64,000 nucleotides of DNA, from the NCBI GenBank assembly GCA_964536975.1, contig CAZHYS010000003.1:1-64000 (forward strand), in the 5' to 3' direction. Each line of letters begins with the position of its first letter. The stretch's first letter is position 1. This document shows, piece by piece, positions 1-6,586 of the stretch. Below the pieces are notes generated by a model. It saw only the letters and a list, made by a program, of their open reading frames with translations, was not told the origin of the DNA and made no database searches. The translations under genes and the position numbers were made by a program. This DNA comes from JAKQDP01 sp964536975 (GTDB taxonomy: Bacteria > Patescibacteriota > Patescibacteriia > 2-01-FULL-39-33).

Positions 1-24
1 GGGTTAACTGTTGTTTGTTATTAT

Positions 25-98
25 CGGGGTGTAGCTCAGTTGGCTAGAGCGCTTGCTTTGGGAGCAAGAAGTCGCAGGTTCAAGTCCTGTCACCCCGA
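25..98 (+). tRNA. tRNA-Pro (UGG)
   Basis: A full cloverleaf is visible: acceptor CGGGGTG pairs with CACCCCG, the D-arm is standard, and the anticodon loop TTTGGGA gives anticodon UGG. The discriminator is A and CCA is not encoded. Its last bases (CGACA straddling the 3' end) begin the left inverted repeat of the serine recombinase element, so this tRNA is the likely integration site. Confidence 0.95.
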
Positions 99-1607
99 CA
101 TAAGGCAACTTTCATTCAAACTAAAAATTTTTTCACGCCCGCGAAGCGGGCTATTGGAATTTTCGATTTGGTATTTTTCTTTCAACCCAGCCAAGAATTC
201 AAATTCAGAATTCCAATCCCAGCCAATCTTTTTCCCCAAGAGGCGGCGGTTCGTTCCGTTTCTTTTCACAAATGATTTTATTGCTATAAAATCATTGGAC
301 AAAGCCGCATTTCCCGCGCAATTGGCTTCAATTATCCATTTTTTCATAAGTTCGATCCAATTATTTCCCTTTCGCCCAAAATCAGATCTCACTCGGTGGA
401 GTTCTGTTTTTGTTTTGATCAATTCATCTTTTTTCTTGAGATAGATTGGCTTTTCAATATTGCCCTCGAGGTATTCATCGACGAGCCTGTCCAGCTTGCT
501 GTCCGCTTCAATCAGTTTTGCCTCAAGATTTTGGGCGAAATCCCTGTTGTCGAATTTGTCTTGCTTTTCCCATTTCGCAATTTCAGCGAGCATCCACTGC
601 GCATAGTCATCTTTCAGAGCGATTTTTTCCAGCCGTCCTTTCAGCTGGTCGATGAGCGCGTTCGACCCAATATATTTTTGCGAACATGGGCCAAGCCGTT
701 TAGTACAGCGATAATAGATATATTTTCCTTTCGCCCATTGGGCTGTAACGGCCGCTCCGCACTCGCCGCAGGCCAGAAACCCTAAGAAAGGGAAGTTATG
801 GCCTTTCTTAACTTTCCTCGGCTTGGCCTTGCCGTTGAGCACCTTTTGGACGGCTTCAAAATCGCTCTGGGAAACAATTGGATCGAAATTACCCTCGTAG
901 CTTTCGCCGTTGTATTCGATAATTCCTGCATAAGCTTTTTTATTTAGTATTTTTAAGATAACTCCCTTGCAGAGCGGTTTGCCGGTCTTGCCAACCGCGC
1001 CGAATTCGCTCAGGCGCTCGCTTAAGCTCGCTAAAGTGTGTTTGCCCTCGCCGAACTCCTTAAATGCCAGTTGGACGATTTTAGATTTTACTGGATCAAC
1101 TTCGATATTCCTCGTCCGCGGATTATTGATATAGCCGTAGGGCGCTTTGCCGGGCCATTCTCCGCGCCTAAGTTTCTGCCTTTGGCCACGCTTCACATTT
1201 TCACTCAAATTGTCCGAGTAATATTTACTCTGCCCGAAAGCGACCTGCAACATGAAAAGACCCTGCGGAGTCGGCTCAAACCAAAACGTGGGAAATCGCA
1301 AAGAAACCACCTTACCTGTGTCAATTAGATAGATGATTTGTCCGCCATCGATGGAATTTCGAGCTAAGCGATCAGGATGCCATGCAATGATGCCGACCGG
1401 CACCTCGCTCGCTTGTATGGCGCAGATCATCTTGTTAAACACCTCTCGGCCGGGTTTCTTTGCGCTTTTGCTCTCAATGTATGTTTCCGCAATATCAATT
1501 TCGTCTCTCTTGGCGAATTCCGCCAACTCCGCCAGCTGGGCTTCGATGCTCATGACTTGGCGTTCCTCGTCTTCAGTCGACTTTCGGGCGTAGAGAAAAT
1601 ATTTCAT
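90..1607 (-). CDS. Large serine recombinase (resolvase, recombinase and zinc-ribbon domains)
   Basis: This 505-residue protein is a large serine recombinase. The N-terminal resolvase domain contains YARKST with the candidate nucleophile Ser10 and Arg8, plus the DRLARN motif near residue 79. A Recombinase domain covers roughly 150-265. A zinc ribbon uses Cys280, Cys283, Cys301 and Cys308, and the C-terminal third is helical. Such enzymes integrate, excise or invert DNA between short attachment sites. The gene runs towards tRNA-Pro and its last codons overlap the tRNA 3' end. Its final 53 or so codons lie inside the 159-bp inverted repeat, which is copied at 1777-1935. A perfect 30-bp palindrome sits just upstream of the start. 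No truncation is visible, so it may be active; that is inference. Confidence 0.93.
   Translation of the reverse strand: MKYFLYARKSTEDEERQVMSIEAQLAELAEFAKRDEIDIAETYIESKSAKKPGREVFNKMICAIQASEVPVGIIAWHPDRLARNSIDGGQIIYLIDTGKVVSLRFPTFWFEPTPQGLFMLQVAFGQSKYYSDNLSENVKRGQRQKLRRGEWPGKAPYGYINNPRTRNIEVDPVKSKIVQLAFKEFGEGKHTLASLSERLSEFGAVGKTGKPLCKGVILKILNKKAYAGIIEYNGESYEGNFDPIVSQSDFEAVQKVLNGKAKPRKVKKGHNFPFLGFLACGECGAAVTAQWAKGKYIYYRCTKRLGPCSQKYIGSNALIDQLKGRLEKIALKDDYAQWMLAEIAKWEKQDKFDNRDFAQNLEAKLIEADSKLDRLVDEYLEGNIEKPIYLKKKDELIKTKTELHRVRSDFGRKGNNWIELMKKWIIEANCAGNAALSNDFIAIKSFVKRNGTNRRLLGKKIGWDWNSEFEFLAGLKEKYQIENSNSPLRGREKIFSLNESCLMSG
96..254 (+). repeat. IR1 left copy, 159-bp inverted repeat and element left end
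   Basis: These 159 bases recur, inverted, at 1777-1935; by eye I found no mismatch. The repeat begins with CGACA at the tRNA-Pro 3' end and encodes the C-terminus of the recombinase. It includes the hairpin GCCCGC-GAA-GCGGGC near 137-151. Homology continues weakly: bases 256-269 recur inverted at 1697-1710, where the other copy is interrupted by a 66-base insertion. Confidence 0.9.
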
Positions 1608-1622
1608 ATTTTCTAGATTATT

Positions 1623-1652
1623 CTTTGTTACGTAGCATGCTACGTAACAAAG
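1623..1652. promoter_or_regulatory. Perfect 30-bp palindrome upstream of the recombinase
   Basis: A perfect palindrome centred between 1637 and 1638 contains the core TTACGTAGCATGCTACGTAA. It lies 16 bases upstream of the recombinase start codon, so it may be an operator, a terminator-like hairpin or a recombination site. A related imperfect palindrome occurs at 5125-5144, elsewhere in the same element. Confidence 0.8.
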
Positions 1653-1776
1653 CAGATGTTAAATGCGGCTTTGTCGCCCCGCTTTAAGGCGGGGCGGTGA
1701 AAAGAAACGGCAAAAAGCTTCGCTTTTTTATCCCTCCGCAAATGAGACCAATATATATCTCATTGGCGAAGGGATT

Positions 1777-1935
1777 ACGAACCGCCGCCTCTTGGGGAAA
1801 AAGATTGGCTGGGATTGGAATTCTGAATTTGAATTCTTGGCTGGGTTGAAAGAAAAATACCAAATCGAAAATTCCAATAGCCCGCTTCGCGGGCGTGAAA
1901 AAATTTTTAGTTTGAATGAAAGTTGCCTTATGTCG
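1777..1935 (-). pseudogene. IR1 right copy, orphan 3' fragment of the recombinase gene
   Basis: This is the inverted copy of 96-254, encoding on the plus strand the same recombinase C-terminus (NRRLLGKKIGWDW and onward) without any of the rest of the gene. Here reading continues into the adjacent repeat and ends at 1992. Upstream, bases 1711-1776 are an insertion rich in hairpins (ATGAGA pairing with TCTCAT inside TCCCT/AGGGA), absent from the other copy. The strand sign marks its inverted orientation relative to the left copy. Confidence 0.85.
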
Positions 1936-2149
1936 AGTTTCCTGAACGAAGCTCGAACTTATTTTCAAGAAAAATCAAAAGATTTTTCTTGATTTGCCGC
2001 CAAATTCATAAATTCCAAGGCCGTGGCGGAGATCCAGCGGGCAAGAAATGACTGGGGGTTGGGGGGGAAGGAATTCTTGCCCGCCCGCCACGGCCTTGAA
2101 TCCGCCGAATCCAAATTTCGTTTTGGCGGGGCTGGCGCCGATTTTTCGT
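1931..2149 (+). repeat. IR2 left copy, 219-bp inverted repeat
   Basis: These 219 bases recur inverted at 6267-6485 with a single mismatch seen (T at 2132). The arm holds several nested hairpins: TCAAGAAAAATC pairing with GATTTTTCTTGA; CAAGGCCGTGGCGG pairing with CCGCCACGGCCTTG around a G-run loop (GGGGGTTGGGGGGG); and a CCGCC/GGCGG hairpin. It overlaps IR1 by five bases, TGTCG at 1931-1935. Confidence 0.92.
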
Positions 2150-2169
2150 CCGATGCCTTAGGGCATCGG
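2150..2169. repeat. Hairpin at the inner edge of IR2 (left)
   Basis: CCGATGCC-TTA-GGGCATCGG folds as a perfect hairpin at the position where IR2 identity ends. The right copy has an unrelated hairpin at the equivalent place (6249-6266), so the structure is kept while the sequence differs. Confidence 0.65.
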
Positions 2170-2306
2170 GGCGCCGCCCGCTGATTTTATCTGCGCTTGA
2201 CCCTCCCTCCCGTTCGCGCGCAAACTTCTCTCCCTGGGGTGATTTACATCTAGCTTCAAATTCGCTATGATTATAGTATCAAGAAATAATCATTTATATT
2301 TTAATC

Positions 2307-2327
2307 TATATACTATAATAGTATATA
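2307..2327 (+). promoter_or_regulatory. Promoter -10 within a perfect 21-base operator palindrome
   Basis: TATATACTAT-A-ATAGTATATA has perfect 10-base arms around one central base. It contains the -10 hexamer TATAAT (2314-2319), 20 bases before the ATG of the HTH gene. It is probably the site where that regulator represses its own operon. Confidence 0.8.
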
Positions 2328-2339
2328 AGTCAGAAAACT

Positions 2340-2540
2340 ATGTCAAATAAAATTGCTGGTAATTTGAAGAAACTTCGGGATAAAAAGAGTTATTCGCTCG
2401 AGCGTGTGGCTCGTTTAGCTGATTTATCGTTAAATACGATTGTTAAGATTGAGAATGGAGTCAATCAAAATCCGACAATTGAAACCTTAACTAAAATTGC
2501 TAAAGCTCTAGAAGTGGGAATCGATGATTTAATTAAATAA
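2340..2540 (+). CDS. XRE-family HTH transcriptional regulator
   Basis: This 66-residue single-domain Cro/C1-type protein has the pattern NLKKLRDKKSYSLERVARLA-LSLNTIVKIE, covering helices 1-4 of the fold, and ends in a short tail. It is the first gene of a tight four-gene operon, with nine bases separating it from the hydrolase gene. A perfect palindrome overlaps its promoter, which suggests autorepression. Base composition is clearly more AT-rich than the housekeeping genes, in keeping with transfer within the flanking element. Confidence 0.88.
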   Translation: MSNKIAGNLKKLRDKKSYSLERVARLADLSLNTIVKIENGVNQNPTIETLTKIAKALEVGIDDLIK

Positions 2541-2549
2541 CATCTTGAT

Positions 2550-3281
2550 ATGGATTCAGTTTTTCATAAATATTTGCTTATTCATGGAGCCTATCATGGC
2601 GCTTGGTGTTGGGAAGAGGTAAAATCCCTATTGGAAGCAAAGAACAATATCGTTTATACCTTGGATTTGCCAGGCCATGGCCAAGATAAAACAAATAGAG
2701 AAGGTGTGACATTAGAATCATATATTGATAATGTCGAAAAATTTATTATAGACAATAATTTGACTGATCTAGTAATTGTTGCTCACAGTTTTGCCGGAGT
2801 CATTAGTACTAAACTCATTGAAAGAATACCTGACAGGATTCGCAAAATAATATTTATTAGTGCGATTATTTTGGATAACGGAGAGTGTTTTTTTGATTAT
2901 TTTGCTCCAGAGGTAAGGGATAGATACATTGAGTTGGCAAAATGGGATAATGGGGCTATTCCGCCTAACCACGATTCTTTAAGAAGCCGTTTATTCAATG
3001 AATTAGATGATGATGTAAAATATGAGGCTATTTTTTCAAAATTAACTCCTCAACCCATTAAACCCTATACAGAAAAGGTTTATTTGAAAAATTTTAATAA
3101 TTCAAAAATTCCGATGGTGTATATGTTTTTAAGAAATGATATATCATTACCAGTTAAATCCTTTGAAGAAATGATGTCAAAATTGCCGGCTTCTTTTAAG
3201 AAGATTGAAATTAATTCAGACCATGAAATTATGTTTTCGCATCCTCAATTATTAACTGATTCAATAATAATTAACTCATAG
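2550..3281 (+). CDS. Alpha/beta-hydrolase (plant-esterase-like, AB_hydrolase_6 type)
   Basis: This 243-residue cytosolic hydrolase has no signal peptide. The oxyanion-side motif IHGAYHGAWCW is at 11-21, the nucleophile elbow AHSFAG puts Ser80 as catalytic, and Asp197 and His225 are the likely remaining triad members. The HGAYHGAWCW motif resembles methylesterase and hydroxynitrile-lyase-like families, so ester hydrolysis of a small molecule is plausible. The substrate cannot be told from sequence. It is second in the operon, two bases before the methyltransferase gene, which suggests the two act on the same metabolite. Confidence 0.85.
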   Translation: MDSVFHKYLLIHGAYHGAWCWEEVKSLLEAKNNIVYTLDLPGHGQDKTNREGVTLESYIDNVEKFIIDNNLTDLVIVAHSFAGVISTKLIERIPDRIRKIIFISAIILDNGECFFDYFAPEVRDRYIELAKWDNGAIPPNHDSLRSRLFNELDDDVKYEAIFSKLTPQPIKPYTEKVYLKNFNNSKIPMVYMFLRNDISLPVKSFEEMMSKLPASFKKIEINSDHEIMFSHPQLLTDSIIINS

Positions 3282-3283
3282 AT

Positions 3284-4228
3284 ATGGAAAGATATACAAA
3301 ATCGCAAGCTGAAATTGAAGCCGATGCCATAACAAATCGTTTGCGTCGTAATTTTCCGGAAAGTAAAGGATCATTTACTAAGGAACAATACGAGGAAGCA
3401 GAAAGGATTGAAGCTGATGAAATCTATAAAACAGCAGTAGGAACTATCCGTGATTTAGCCGAATTTACAGACATAGAAATGGCCAAGGAAATGTGGCAGC
3501 AAATGGGCGGAGAAGAAAGCAATAAGGGTTTTACGGAAAAAACATCAGGAAAGCCCCATCTGGTAGAGCTTCGTTATAAAACATCAGATAGGATTATTCG
3601 GAATCTTTCAGAAACTGACAATGTGAGACAGGCAGTTGAAATTGCCTCCGGTTTTACCCCTCATGCCCAAGAGCTGTTGGGCGATAAAGTTTTAGATTTA
3701 TATATCGAAGCTGATTTACCGATAAATACGGAAGAAAAAAGAAATTTAAATGAAAAAATAAACCCCGATATATTAATTGAATATGTGCCTGGAAATATTT
3801 TTGATAAGAAATTATGGGATGAAATTGCAGAAAAACTCCAGCAGGGACCGGTAATTATATTTTCTGAAGGATTCATGCTTTATACTTCAGAAAAAGAGAG
3901 AAATACTTTAGCAGAATATGTAAAAGAGATTTTAGAGGAATACGGTGGTTATTTTGTATTTGAAGATTCAACTAGATTTCATCCTGAATTTATTCAATAT
4001 CCTAATTTCCGTCCATTTTTTGAAAAATTATCCAAATCGAGCAAAAGAGATATGGGCGCGGTTAGTCAGGAGGATATGACTGCCGAATGGGAAAATCGTG
4101 GGTTTAAGGTTGAAAGGATTAATGAGGATTTACCATTGTCATCTCAGGATAAATTGCCAGAATTAGCGGGAGAAATCGAGCTAATCAAGAAGAATTATAG
4201 GATGTGGAAGTTATCATTAGCTAAATAA
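3284..4228 (+). CDS. LCMT/COG3315-like class I SAM methyltransferase
   Basis: The 314-residue protein resembles the leucine carboxyl methyltransferase / polyketide O-methyltransferase family. EIASGFTPHAQELLG (about residues 114-128) stands where the SAM-binding motif I lies. An acidic 'EADLP' follows, and IIFSEGFMLYTS near residue 193 matches the family's 'EG-Y' segment. The N-terminal 60 residues are charged and helical. It sits between the hydrolase and the HemB-like gene with gaps of two and five bases. A carboxyl- or hydroxyl-methylating role is inferred; the substrate is unknown. The family assignment is by motif only. Confidence 0.7.
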   Translation: MERYTKSQAEIEADAITNRLRRNFPESKGSFTKEQYEEAERIEADEIYKTAVGTIRDLAEFTDIEMAKEMWQQMGGEESNKGFTEKTSGKPHLVELRYKTSDRIIRNLSETDNVRQAVEIASGFTPHAQELLGDKVLDLYIEADLPINTEEKRNLNEKINPDILIEYVPGNIFDKKLWDEIAEKLQQGPVIIFSEGFMLYTSEKERNTLAEYVKEILEEYGGYFVFEDSTRFHPEFIQYPNFRPFFEKLSKSSKRDMGAVSQEDMTAEWENRGFKVERINEDLPLSSQDKLPELAGEIELIKKNYRMWKLSLAK

Positions 4229-4233
4229 TTTTT

Positions 4234-5115
4234 ATGAAATATATTGCGTGCATATTCTTGAAAGAGGGTATAAAAAATAAGGAAAAATCGCCTATGGAAG
4301 GCGTAGATTATCATACGCTTTCATCCGGCCTAAATTATATTAATAAGTATATAAAAAGAGGTATTACTGATTTTTTAGTATTTGGATCAACTGATAATAA
4401 GTCAATTGAATTTGCTTGTACCAAGGGATTGATTAAAGAATTTATTTTAGTTGCAAAGAAAAAGTATAGATCGCGTATTAATATTTTTGCAGATGTCGGA
4501 TTATCGCCATATTCTAAAGATGGCCATAGTACTGTTATTGTTAATAACAGAGTTGATTATGATAAGAGCTATGAATTAGCTTCTAAACTGGCTGTAGCAT
4601 TCGCAGAGGCGGGAGCAGATTACATTGCCCCCTGCTTGTCATTACACGAACAAGTTAAGGTATTACGCTTAGCTCTGGATAATACAGGCTATAGAAAAAC
4701 GAAAATAATGGCTTATAGTGCAAAGTTTTCCTCGGCCTTGTATGGGCCATATCGCGCCACCATCCAGTCACCTCTAAAAGGAAAAGATAAAAAGATATAC
4801 CAGACTGATTATTCAAACGCTGACGAGGCACTAAATCAAATTAAATTGGATGCAAAACAAGGCGCCGATATTGTTATGGTGAAACCCGCTATGCTATATT
4901 TGGACATAGTTTATCGGGCGAGAACATTAACAAAGCTACCTTTATCCGTGTATCATGTCAGTGGAGAATATGCGATGATAAAGGCAGGTGCAAAGACTGG
5001 ATTGCTCGATGAAGATGAATCTTTCAATGAGGTTCATGTTGGATTTAAACGTTGCGGAGTGGACTATATTATTGGGTACGCTCCAGATCATTTTTTACGA
5101 TGGAGTAAGAGTTAA
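4234..5115 (+). CDS. Porphobilinogen synthase (HemB/ALAD) homologue
   Basis: This 293-residue TIM-barrel protein keeps both active-site lysines of porphobilinogen synthase: Lys164 in MAYSAKF and Lys217 in MVKPAM. It also keeps the YHVSGEYAMIKA signature. The metal-site segment ADVGLSPYSKDGHS (about 86-99) follows the magnesium/aspartate type rather than the cysteine type, but two expected Asp positions are Ser. It is shorter than usual (about 320-340 residues). No other haem gene is present here. Co-transcription with a hydrolase and a methyltransferase suggests a use other than haem synthesis, for example joining aminolevulinate-like ketones in a small-molecule pathway. Confidence 0.88.
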   Translation: MKYIACIFLKEGIKNKEKSPMEGVDYHTLSSGLNYINKYIKRGITDFLVFGSTDNKSIEFACTKGLIKEFILVAKKKYRSRINIFADVGLSPYSKDGHSTVIVNNRVDYDKSYELASKLAVAFAEAGADYIAPCLSLHEQVKVLRLALDNTGYRKTKIMAYSAKFSSALYGPYRATIQSPLKGKDKKIYQTDYSNADEALNQIKLDAKQGADIVMVKPAMLYLDIVYRARTLTKLPLSVYHVSGEYAMIKAGAKTGLLDEDESFNEVHVGFKRCGVDYIIGYAPDHFLRWSKS

Positions 5116-5124
5116 ACGTAGTTA

Positions 5125-5144
5125 GTTAAGTAGCGTGCTACGTA
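5125..5144. promoter_or_regulatory. Imperfect palindrome related to 1623-1652
   Basis: TTAAGTAGCGTGCTACGTAA has two mismatched pairs out of ten and shares GTAGC-TGCTACGTAA with the perfect palindrome upstream of the recombinase. It lies between the HemB-like gene and the AbrB-like gene, 15 bases before the latter's ATG, so it may be an operator for it. Confidence 0.6.
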
Positions 5145-5158
5145 ATAATAAAATATGT

Positions 5159-5314
5159 ATGGAAAAATACATTAGAAAAGTTACCAGAGTCGGCAAGCGG
5201 AGTTTGGATATAGTTTTACCGGCCGAAATTGTAAAAGAGCTTAAAATTAGGGAAAAACAGAAGTTGACTATTATAACGAAAGGACGTAGTATAATTATCA
5301 AAGATTGGAGGTAG
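5159..5314 (+). CDS. AbrB/MazE-like swapped-hairpin DNA-binding protein
   Basis: This short 51-residue ORF starts MEKYIRKVTRVGKRSLDIVL, with the pattern of a SpoVT/AbrB swapped-hairpin domain (VTRVGKRSLDIVLPAEIVKELKI). Such proteins are usually antitoxins or transition-state regulators. It precedes the DUF4065 gene by 41 bases and follows a palindrome. Here it may regulate, or form part of, a toxin-antitoxin module. Confidence 0.75.
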   Translation: MEKYIRKVTRVGKRSLDIVLPAEIVKELKIREKQKLTIITKGRSIIIKDWR

Positions 5315-5319
5315 GGAGT

Positions 5320-5349
5320 TTGGCGCTTTTTAATAAAAGGTGTTATAAT
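5320..5349 (+). promoter_or_regulatory. Promoter for the DUF4065 gene
   Basis: TTGGCG, an 18-base spacer and TATAAT (5344-5349) end six bases before the ATG at 5356. Transcription would therefore begin at or beside the start codon, giving a leaderless message. Confidence 0.6.
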
Positions 5350-5355
5350 AAAAAT

Positions 5356-5832
5356 ATGGAAAGTAATCAACTCAGCTACAAAGAAGTAATGACTTATGTT
5401 TTGGCCTACGCGAGCGAGTCTGGCGAGTTTTTGACTAATCTAAAATTGCAGAAATTATTGTATTATACTCAAGCGTGGTATCTTGCTAATTTTAGTAAGA
5501 CGCTTTTTTCGGAGGATTTTGAAGCGTGGGTACATGGCCCAGTAATTCCTGAATTATATCAACTCTTAAAAGAGAGGGGTGCGGCTGCAATACAACATGA
5601 ATTTAAGTTAGAAGAAATTAAGAAATCATTCAGCAAAGAAGTTTCTGAGTATTTGGACGAGGTTCTTTCAGTTTATTTGCCTTTTGGTGCTTATCAATTA
5701 GAATTAATGACGCATAGAGAGGATCCTTGGATTGAGGCGAGAAAAGGATGCGAGCCAGATGAAAGATGTAATGAAATAATTAAGACATTGTCTATGCAGA
5801 AGTACTATGCCAGCAAAATTCAAGCCAACTAA
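5356..5832 (+). CDS. DUF4065 (Panacea/SocA-like) antitoxin-type protein
   Basis: The 158-residue protein carries the DUF4065 signature: LTNLKLQKLLYYTQAWYLA near 29-47, then EDFEAWVHGPVIPELY, ending in a helical tail. This domain (Panacea, SocA/GepA) is known as an antitoxin that neutralises many unrelated toxins. The ATG at 5356 is chosen because a -10 box ends just upstream. The downstream gene overlaps its last 26 bases, which is the arrangement of a two-gene toxin-antitoxin operon. Confidence 0.87.
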   Translation: MESNQLSYKEVMTYVLAYASESGEFLTNLKLQKLLYYTQAWYLANFSKTLFSEDFEAWVHGPVIPELYQLLKERGAAAIQHEFKLEEIKKSFSKEVSEYLDEVLSVYLPFGAYQLELMTHREDPWIEARKGCEPDERCNEIIKTLSMQKYYASKIQAN

Positions 5833-6238
5833 CGTACTATTATCAACGAATAACATAAAGCCGACTGAAGTAAGAGACACTGAAAAGGTGTCTTTTAACT
5901 TTAAGAGATTGAATGAAAAAGAAAATAAATTTAAATTTACTTGTAAAGATGCTAAATATTTTTGTATTTTACTGGATAGATTAAAAAATATTTCATATTT
6001 CAGTAAGAAAGAATTAGCAACTAATAATAGTCGAGGATTAAGATGTCATAAAATAAATTTTAGTGATATCAAGGTTAGTGAAAGGTCCTTTGGTATTTTA
6101 GGTGAAGATGTTGATGAAGACGCATGGCAGTTTGAATTGACTGCGAATGAACACGGTCGTGTTCATGGGTATTTTATAGACAGTATTTTTTATGTGGTTT
6201 GGCTTGATCCAGATCATGAACTTTATCCCCAGAAGTAG
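5807..6238 (+). CDS. Unknown partner of the DUF4065 gene, candidate toxin
   Basis: This 143-residue protein is not recognised with certainty. It overlaps the DUF4065 gene by 26 bases, so the two are translated together. The C-terminal part reads HGRVHGYFIDSIFYVVWLDP then DHELYP, a beta-rich, His- and Asp-containing end that looks like a compact enzymatic or RNA-binding fold. Because Panacea antitoxins are normally paired with a toxin, a toxin role is inferred from position alone. Confidence 0.6.
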   Translation: MPAKFKPTNVLLSTNNIKPTEVRDTEKVSFNFKRLNEKENKFKFTCKDAKYFCILLDRLKNISYFSKKELATNNSRGLRCHKINFSDIKVSERSFGILGEDVDEDAWQFELTANEHGRVHGYFIDSIFYVVWLDPDHELYPQK

Positions 6239-6248
6239 GGTGGCGCGT

Positions 6249-6266
6249 CGCGGCATTAGCCGCGAC
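6249..6266. repeat. Hairpin at the inner edge of IR2 (right)
   Basis: GTCGCGGC-TAAT-GCCGCGAC (minus-strand reading) is a perfect hairpin directly beside the end of IR2 identity. It matches in position, but not sequence, the hairpin at 2150-2169. Confidence 0.6.
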
Positions 6267-6485
6267 ACGAAAAATCGGCGCCGGCCCCGCCAAAACGAAA
6301 TTTGGATTCGGCGGATTCAAGGCCGTGGCGGGCGGGCAAGAATTCCTTCCCCCCCAACCCCCAGTCATTTCTTGCCCGCTGGATCTCCGCCACGGCCTTG
6401 GAATTTATGAATTTGGCGGCAAATCAAGAAAAATCTTTTGATTTTTCTTGAAAATAAGTTCGAGCTTCGTTCAGGAAACTCGACA
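6267..6485 (-). repeat. IR2 right copy, 219-bp inverted repeat and element right end
   Basis: This is the inverted copy of 1931-2149 with one mismatch, and contains the same nested hairpins and C-run (CCCCCCCAACCCCC). It ends in CGACA at 6481-6485, the same pentamer found at the tRNA-Pro 3' end at 96-100. I take this as the right boundary of the inserted DNA. Confidence 0.9.
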
Positions 6486-6520
6486 AGCGAAACAAGGAGA
6501 AATAAATCATTTTATTAATG

Positions 6521-6549
6521 TTGATAAATTTTTTTTGTAGTACTATAAT
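6521..6549 (+). promoter_or_regulatory. Sigma70-type promoter
   Basis: TTGATA, a 17-base spacer and TATAAT (6544-6549) precede the small gene at 6587. It lies just outside the right end of the element. Confidence 0.7.
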
Positions 6550-6586
6550 TTGTAATAGAAGACATTTATTATAAGGAGGGCTTGTC

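Larger units (their letters stand above)
1777..2149 (-). other. Internal inverted copy of the predicted attP (circle junction)
   Basis: On the minus strand this 373-base stretch reads as the element's right end (identical to 6267-6485, ending CGACA) followed directly by its left end (identical to 96-254, starting CGACA). That is the sequence expected after excision and circularisation between 96-100 and 6481-6485. The three CGACA cores are the only points where the arms join. The copy is seen directly; the att-site role is inference. Confidence 0.7.

Noticed and set aside
1663..1992. Open frame of 109 codons in the element's middle
   Set aside because: It is only the duplicated recombinase C-terminus read with random upstream sequence through the repeat junction; no start signal is seen.
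6192..6410. Open frame through the right IR2 copy
   Set aside because: It crosses the end of the candidate toxin gene and non-coding hairpins, with low-complexity translation (RRPRQNEIW and the like).
1931..6485. Simple transposon with 219-bp terminal repeats
   Set aside because: No transposase lies between the repeats and no target-site duplication is seen at 1930/6486, while the shared CGACA cores fit site-specific recombination better.
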